Shown here: positions 32,072-34,336 of the stretch, in pieces
Layout: each line of letters begins with the position of its first letter
Position numbering within the stretch: position 1 is the stretch's first letter
Origin: Solirubrobacterales bacterium
GTDB lineage: Bacteria; Actinomycetota; Thermoleophilia; Solirubrobacterales; Solirubrobacteraceae
NCBI GenBank assembly: GCA_019244745.1
Contig: JAFASF010000034.1
Location: 1 to 34,336 of the forward strand
DNA length: 34,336 bases
Direction of reading: 5' to 3'
The notes under the pieces: generated by a model
What the model was told of the DNA's origin: nothing
Database searches by the model: none
What the model saw: only the letters and a program-made list of their open reading frames with translations
Made by a program: the position numbers and the translations under genes

Positions 32072-32980
32072 TTACGCCATCGCTCCGCCGAGGCTCGGGA
32101 TCCAAAACGCGATGGCGTGGTAGATGAGGACGGCGGCCGTCGCCGGCATCACGGGTGCGCCGTAGACAGTTAGCGCCCCGACCAGACCCCCTTCGAGCAC
32201 GCCGATCCCACCCGGTACCGGTAGCGAGTTGGCGGCGTACCCGATGACGTAGGCGAGGACCAGCACCGGGGCGCCGATCGGGTGGCCGACTGCGGCGCAG
32301 GTGAGTCCGAGCACGGCGATGTCGAAAGCGAGATACCCGAGCGCGCCGAGCAGCCGCCAGTGCGGCCGGAGGAGCTCATGCTCTGCCTGCGAGATCCCGT
32401 CGACCACCGAGCGCGACGCGCGGCTCCGCCACTTACCGTGCAGGCGCGAGCGCGAGACCGCCAGCACGAGCGCCGCTCCCGCGATCCCGACCGCGGCGGG
32501 GATGACTGTGAGAGCGAGCCCGTGCGGCCCACCACCCACGTCGAGCACAAGCAGCAGCGCCGCGCTCTCGAGCGCCAGGACGCTGGTGCCGCTTGTGAGG
32601 AAGAACAGCCTGCTTGACTTCTCGACGATCCGGCCGGTCGACATACCGCCGCGGCGAAGCAATACGCCACCGGCGGCCAGTGAGCCCAGGCCACCGCCCG
32701 GGAGCAGCGCGCCCGATCCCATCTCGATCCACGCAAGGCGTCGCGCCTCGGGCGCCGGAAGCTCGGCGAAGAAGCGCCGGAAGATGGCAATAAAGCTCAG
32801 GCACGAAGCGAGTTCCAGGGCGACGGCCCCGATCAACCAGCCAGGGCTGATCGAGGCCGCACGGTGCGCGGCGGCGCGGAGGTCAGGCACCGCCAGGAGG
32901 GCCGTCGCTCCCGCGAGCAGGAGCGCCCCGAGCACGATCAGACGGCACCGGAGCGCTCCGGACTGCGCGGAGTCACGCAC
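32072..32980 (-). CDS. Flippase-like integral membrane protein (LPG synthase TM-domain / UPF0104 family)
   Basis: The 302-residue protein has about eight hydrophobic helices and the family hallmark near the C-terminus: SLPVPGGIGVLEGGLVGAL followed by LIYHAIAFWIPSL. This domain is the flippase half of lysyl-phosphatidylglycerol synthase and of YbhN-type proteins; no lysyltransferase domain is attached. It is therefore likely to move or handle a lipid, with substrate unknown. Start GTG 32980 overlaps the stop of the broken SDR copy by 8 bp, suggesting it was once translationally coupled to it. No clear SD is visible. Confidence 0.8.
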   Translation of the reverse strand: MRDSAQSGALRCRLIVLGALLLAGATALLAVPDLRAAAHRAASISPGWLIGAVALELASCLSFIAIFRRFFAELPAPEARRLAWIEMGSGALLPGGGLGSLAAGGVLLRRGGMSTGRIVEKSSRLFFLTSGTSVLALESAALLLVLDVGGGPHGLALTVIPAAVGIAGAALVLAVSRSRLHGKWRSRASRSVVDGISQAEHELLRPHWRLLGALGYLAFDIAVLGLTCAAVGHPIGAPVLVLAYVIGYAANSLPVPGGIGVLEGGLVGALTVYGAPVMPATAAVLIYHAIAFWIPSLGGAMA

Positions 32981-33697
32981 CGGATCGGGTTCGGCTAGAC
33001 ACTACTGCCATCGAGGAGCGCTCCGGGTCGATGCCCGCCTGCGCCTCGCTGATCCTCCAGACCCTGGCGGCGAGCGCCTGATCGGCCGCGGCGCCCTTCA
33101 GCTTGAGCGCCTTGCGACGCATGAACAGGCCGCCGCCATCCCCGTTTAGCTCCGGCGCGATCGCCGCCCAGACGATCCCCTTGGCCGCCTCATCGGCCGG
33201 GCGGAACACCGGCGTGCGCCGCAGCACACCGGTCAGAAGGCCCATCACTCCGCCGGGTCCCTGACCGCCGAAGTTGGTCTTGGCCGCACCCGGGCTGACC
33301 GAGACCGCGGTCACACCCGCGCCATCGAGGCGCTCAGCGAGCTCGCGCGTGAACAGAACGTTCCCCAGCTTGGAGATCCGGTACGCGCCGAAGAAGCTGT
33401 ACTTCCGCTGCCCCTGGAGGTTGTCCAGGTCGAGCTTGCGGCTGTAGATCTCCGAGGTGACGTTGACGATCCGTCCCGCTGGTGCGGCCACCAGCAGCGG
33501 GAGCAGCAGATCGGTCAGCAGGAACGGTGCGAGGTGGTTCGTGGCCCACGTCAGCTCGATCCCGGTCGGCGCTTATCTGGCGCTGCGCGTATGCGCCTCC
33601 TGCGTTGTTGATCAGGATGTCCACTCGGTCAAAGCGGTTCTTGATCTCTTCCGCCACACGGCGCACCTCGCCTTGGAATGCGATGAAGGACGCGGGT
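32973..33697 (-). pseudogene. Short-chain dehydrogenase copy B, 5'-truncated and frameshifted
   Basis: The intact portion (from about 33491) reads GRIVNVTSEIYSRKLDLDNL, then YRISKLGN with catalytic Tyr/Lys, then to the natural C-terminus and stop at 32973. Upstream the homology continues in another frame as RFDRVDILINNAGGAYAQRQISAD. The break is one extra base at about 33564: compared with copy A, the minus strand reads GACCGGGATC where GACGGGATC would keep frame. The N-terminal Rossmann segment before the EVRRVAEE helix is missing. Thus it is a pseudogene unless the insertion is a sequencing error; even then it would lack its NAD(P)-binding start. Confidence 0.75.
33161..33470. repeat. 310-bp SDR direct repeat, unit 1
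   Basis: This unit matches 33712-34021 (offset 551 bp) with about eight mismatches, i.e. about 97% identity by hand comparison, covering the catalytic half of the SDR genes. Confidence 0.85.
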
Positions 33698-34336
33698 TTC
33701 GGTCGGCGCGGTCGCCGCCCAGACGATCCCTTTGGCCGCCTCATCGGCCGGGCGGAACACCGGCGTGCGCCGGAGCACACCGGTCAGAACGCCCATCACT
33801 CCGCCGGGTCCATCACCGCCGAAGTTGGTCTTGGCCGCACCCGGGCTGACCGAGACCGCGGTCACACCCGCGCCATCGAGGCGCTCAGCGAGCTCGCGCG
33901 TGAACATAACGTTCCCCAGCTTGGAGATCCGGTACGCGCCGAAGAAGCTGTACTTCCGCTCCCCCTGGAGGTTGTCCAGGTCGAGCTTGCGGCTGTAGAT
34001 CTCCGAGGTCACGTTGACGACCCGGCCGGCGTGGGCGGCGAGCACCGCGGGCAGCAGCAGATCGGTGAACAGGAACGGAGCGAGGTGATTGGTCGCCCAG
34101 GTCAGCTCGAGACCGTCAGCGCTCAGCTGACGCCGGTTGAAGGCACTCCCGGCGTTGTTGATCAAAACGTCCACCGCGGCATAGCGCTCCCTGACCTCCC
34201 GGGCCACGCGGCGGACCTCGGCCTGGACGGAAAGGTCGGCGATCAGCAGCACGGGCGGCCTTCCCGTGGCCACGTGCGCGACCAGCGATCGCGCCTGCCC
34301 GCCGCGGGCTTGGTCGCGGCAGATCATCACGATCTC
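33629..34336 (-). CDS. Short-chain dehydrogenase copy A (retinol-dehydrogenase-like), N-terminus outside window and C-terminus replaced
   Basis: The frame is open to the right edge, where it reads EIVMICRDQARG, so the TGxxxGxG start of the Rossmann fold is beyond the window. Visible SDR features are VLINNAG, the catalytic Ser region VNVTSEIYS, and YRISKLGN. The normal C-terminus is lost after KGIVWAATAP, where the sequence runs into the truncated copy B in a different frame and adds a roughly 23-residue foreign tail. It may be non-functional. The NVTSEIYSRKLDLDNL segment recalls retinol-dehydrogenase-type and protochlorophyllide-reductase-like SDRs. Confidence 0.7.
   Translation of the reverse strand, partial: EIVMICRDQARGGQARSLVAHVATGRPPVLLIADLSVQAEVRRVAREVRERYAAVDVLINNAGSAFNRRQLSADGLELTWATNHLAPFLFTDLLLPAVLAAHAGRVVNVTSEIYSRKLDLDNLQGERKYSFFGAYRISKLGNVMFTRELAERLDGAGVTAVSVSPGAAKTNFGGDGPGGVMGVLTGVLRRTPVFRPADEAAKGIVWAATAPTETRVLHRIPRRGAPCGGRDQEPL
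33712..34021. repeat. 310-bp SDR direct repeat, unit 2
   Basis: Partner of the 33161-33470 unit, in the same orientation. Homology extends a little further left, to about 33698, where copy A joins copy B. Confidence 0.85.

Noticed and set aside
1-34336. tRNA, rRNA, CRISPR arrays, transposases or prophage genes
   Set aside because: None was recognised: no repeat-spacer pattern, no tRNA-like cloverleaf noticed in the gaps, and no mobile-element proteins among the supported genes.

Overview
The window is high-GC bacterial DNA with dense, mostly minus-strand operons, ATGA-type start/stop overlaps, GTG and TTG starts and hairpins without T-tracts. This points to an actinobacterium. The mix of an IclR (GylR-like) glycerol regulator, PTS-type dihydroxyacetone (DHA) kinase, three-subunit GlpABC and lineage-style proteins suggests a deep-branching soil group such as Thermoleophilia/Solirubrobacterales; that placement is inference, because no rRNA or marker gene is present.

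Layout. 1-5.6 kb: the end of a carboxymuconolactone-decarboxylase-like gene (+); a very unusual ECF sigma factor with a zinc-finger and a long low-complexity tail (-); an XRE regulator/4-TM protein pair (-) with two TTGACA-half-site palindromes upstream; a VOC protein (+); and a glycerol facilitator glpF (+) behind a promoter-like sequence and a roughly 280-nt leader. 5.7-16.2 kb: one apparent 10.5-kb minus-strand operon, dhaK-dhaL-glpK-glpA-glpB-glpC-dhaM/HPr/EI-pgsA. 16.2-16.5 kb: divergent control region with a good minus-strand promoter and two ATCGTTCG repeats. 16.5-18.8 kb: IclR regulator and a second glpK (+). 18.9-26.9 kb: minus-strand lipid and phosphate genes (PlsC acyltransferase, aldo/keto reductase, patatin, MarR regulator with a palindrome just upstream, secreted phospholipase C-type phosphoesterase with an Ig-like region, PPK2), then a site-2 protease with CBS domains and a small unknown protein. 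27.0-31.9 kb: a translationally close pair, pyruvate-oxidase-like ThDP enzyme and an FAD/Fe-S D-lactate or glycolate dehydrogenase. 32.0-34.3 kb: a flippase-like membrane protein and a damaged tandem duplication of a short-chain dehydrogenase.

How the genes work together (inference). GlpF admits glycerol. Either GlpK makes glycerol-3-phosphate, which GlpABC oxidises to DHAP with electrons going to quinone, or which PgsA and PlsC use for phospholipid. DHA is phosphorylated to DHAP by DhaK-DhaL, with phosphate from PEP passed along the EI, HPr and EIIA domains that are all on one 860-residue DhaM polypeptide. The phospholipase C-like enzyme and patatin could feed glycerol and phosphate from lipids into the same pathway. 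The IclR regulator sits at the divergent promoter and is the obvious candidate controller.

No tRNA, rRNA, CRISPR array, transposase or phage gene was recognised. The most noteworthy items are the self-contained PTS relay fused to DhaM with an in-frame inverted-repeat insertion in its linker, the sigma/zinc-finger/low-complexity-tail protein, and the chimeric SDR duplication.
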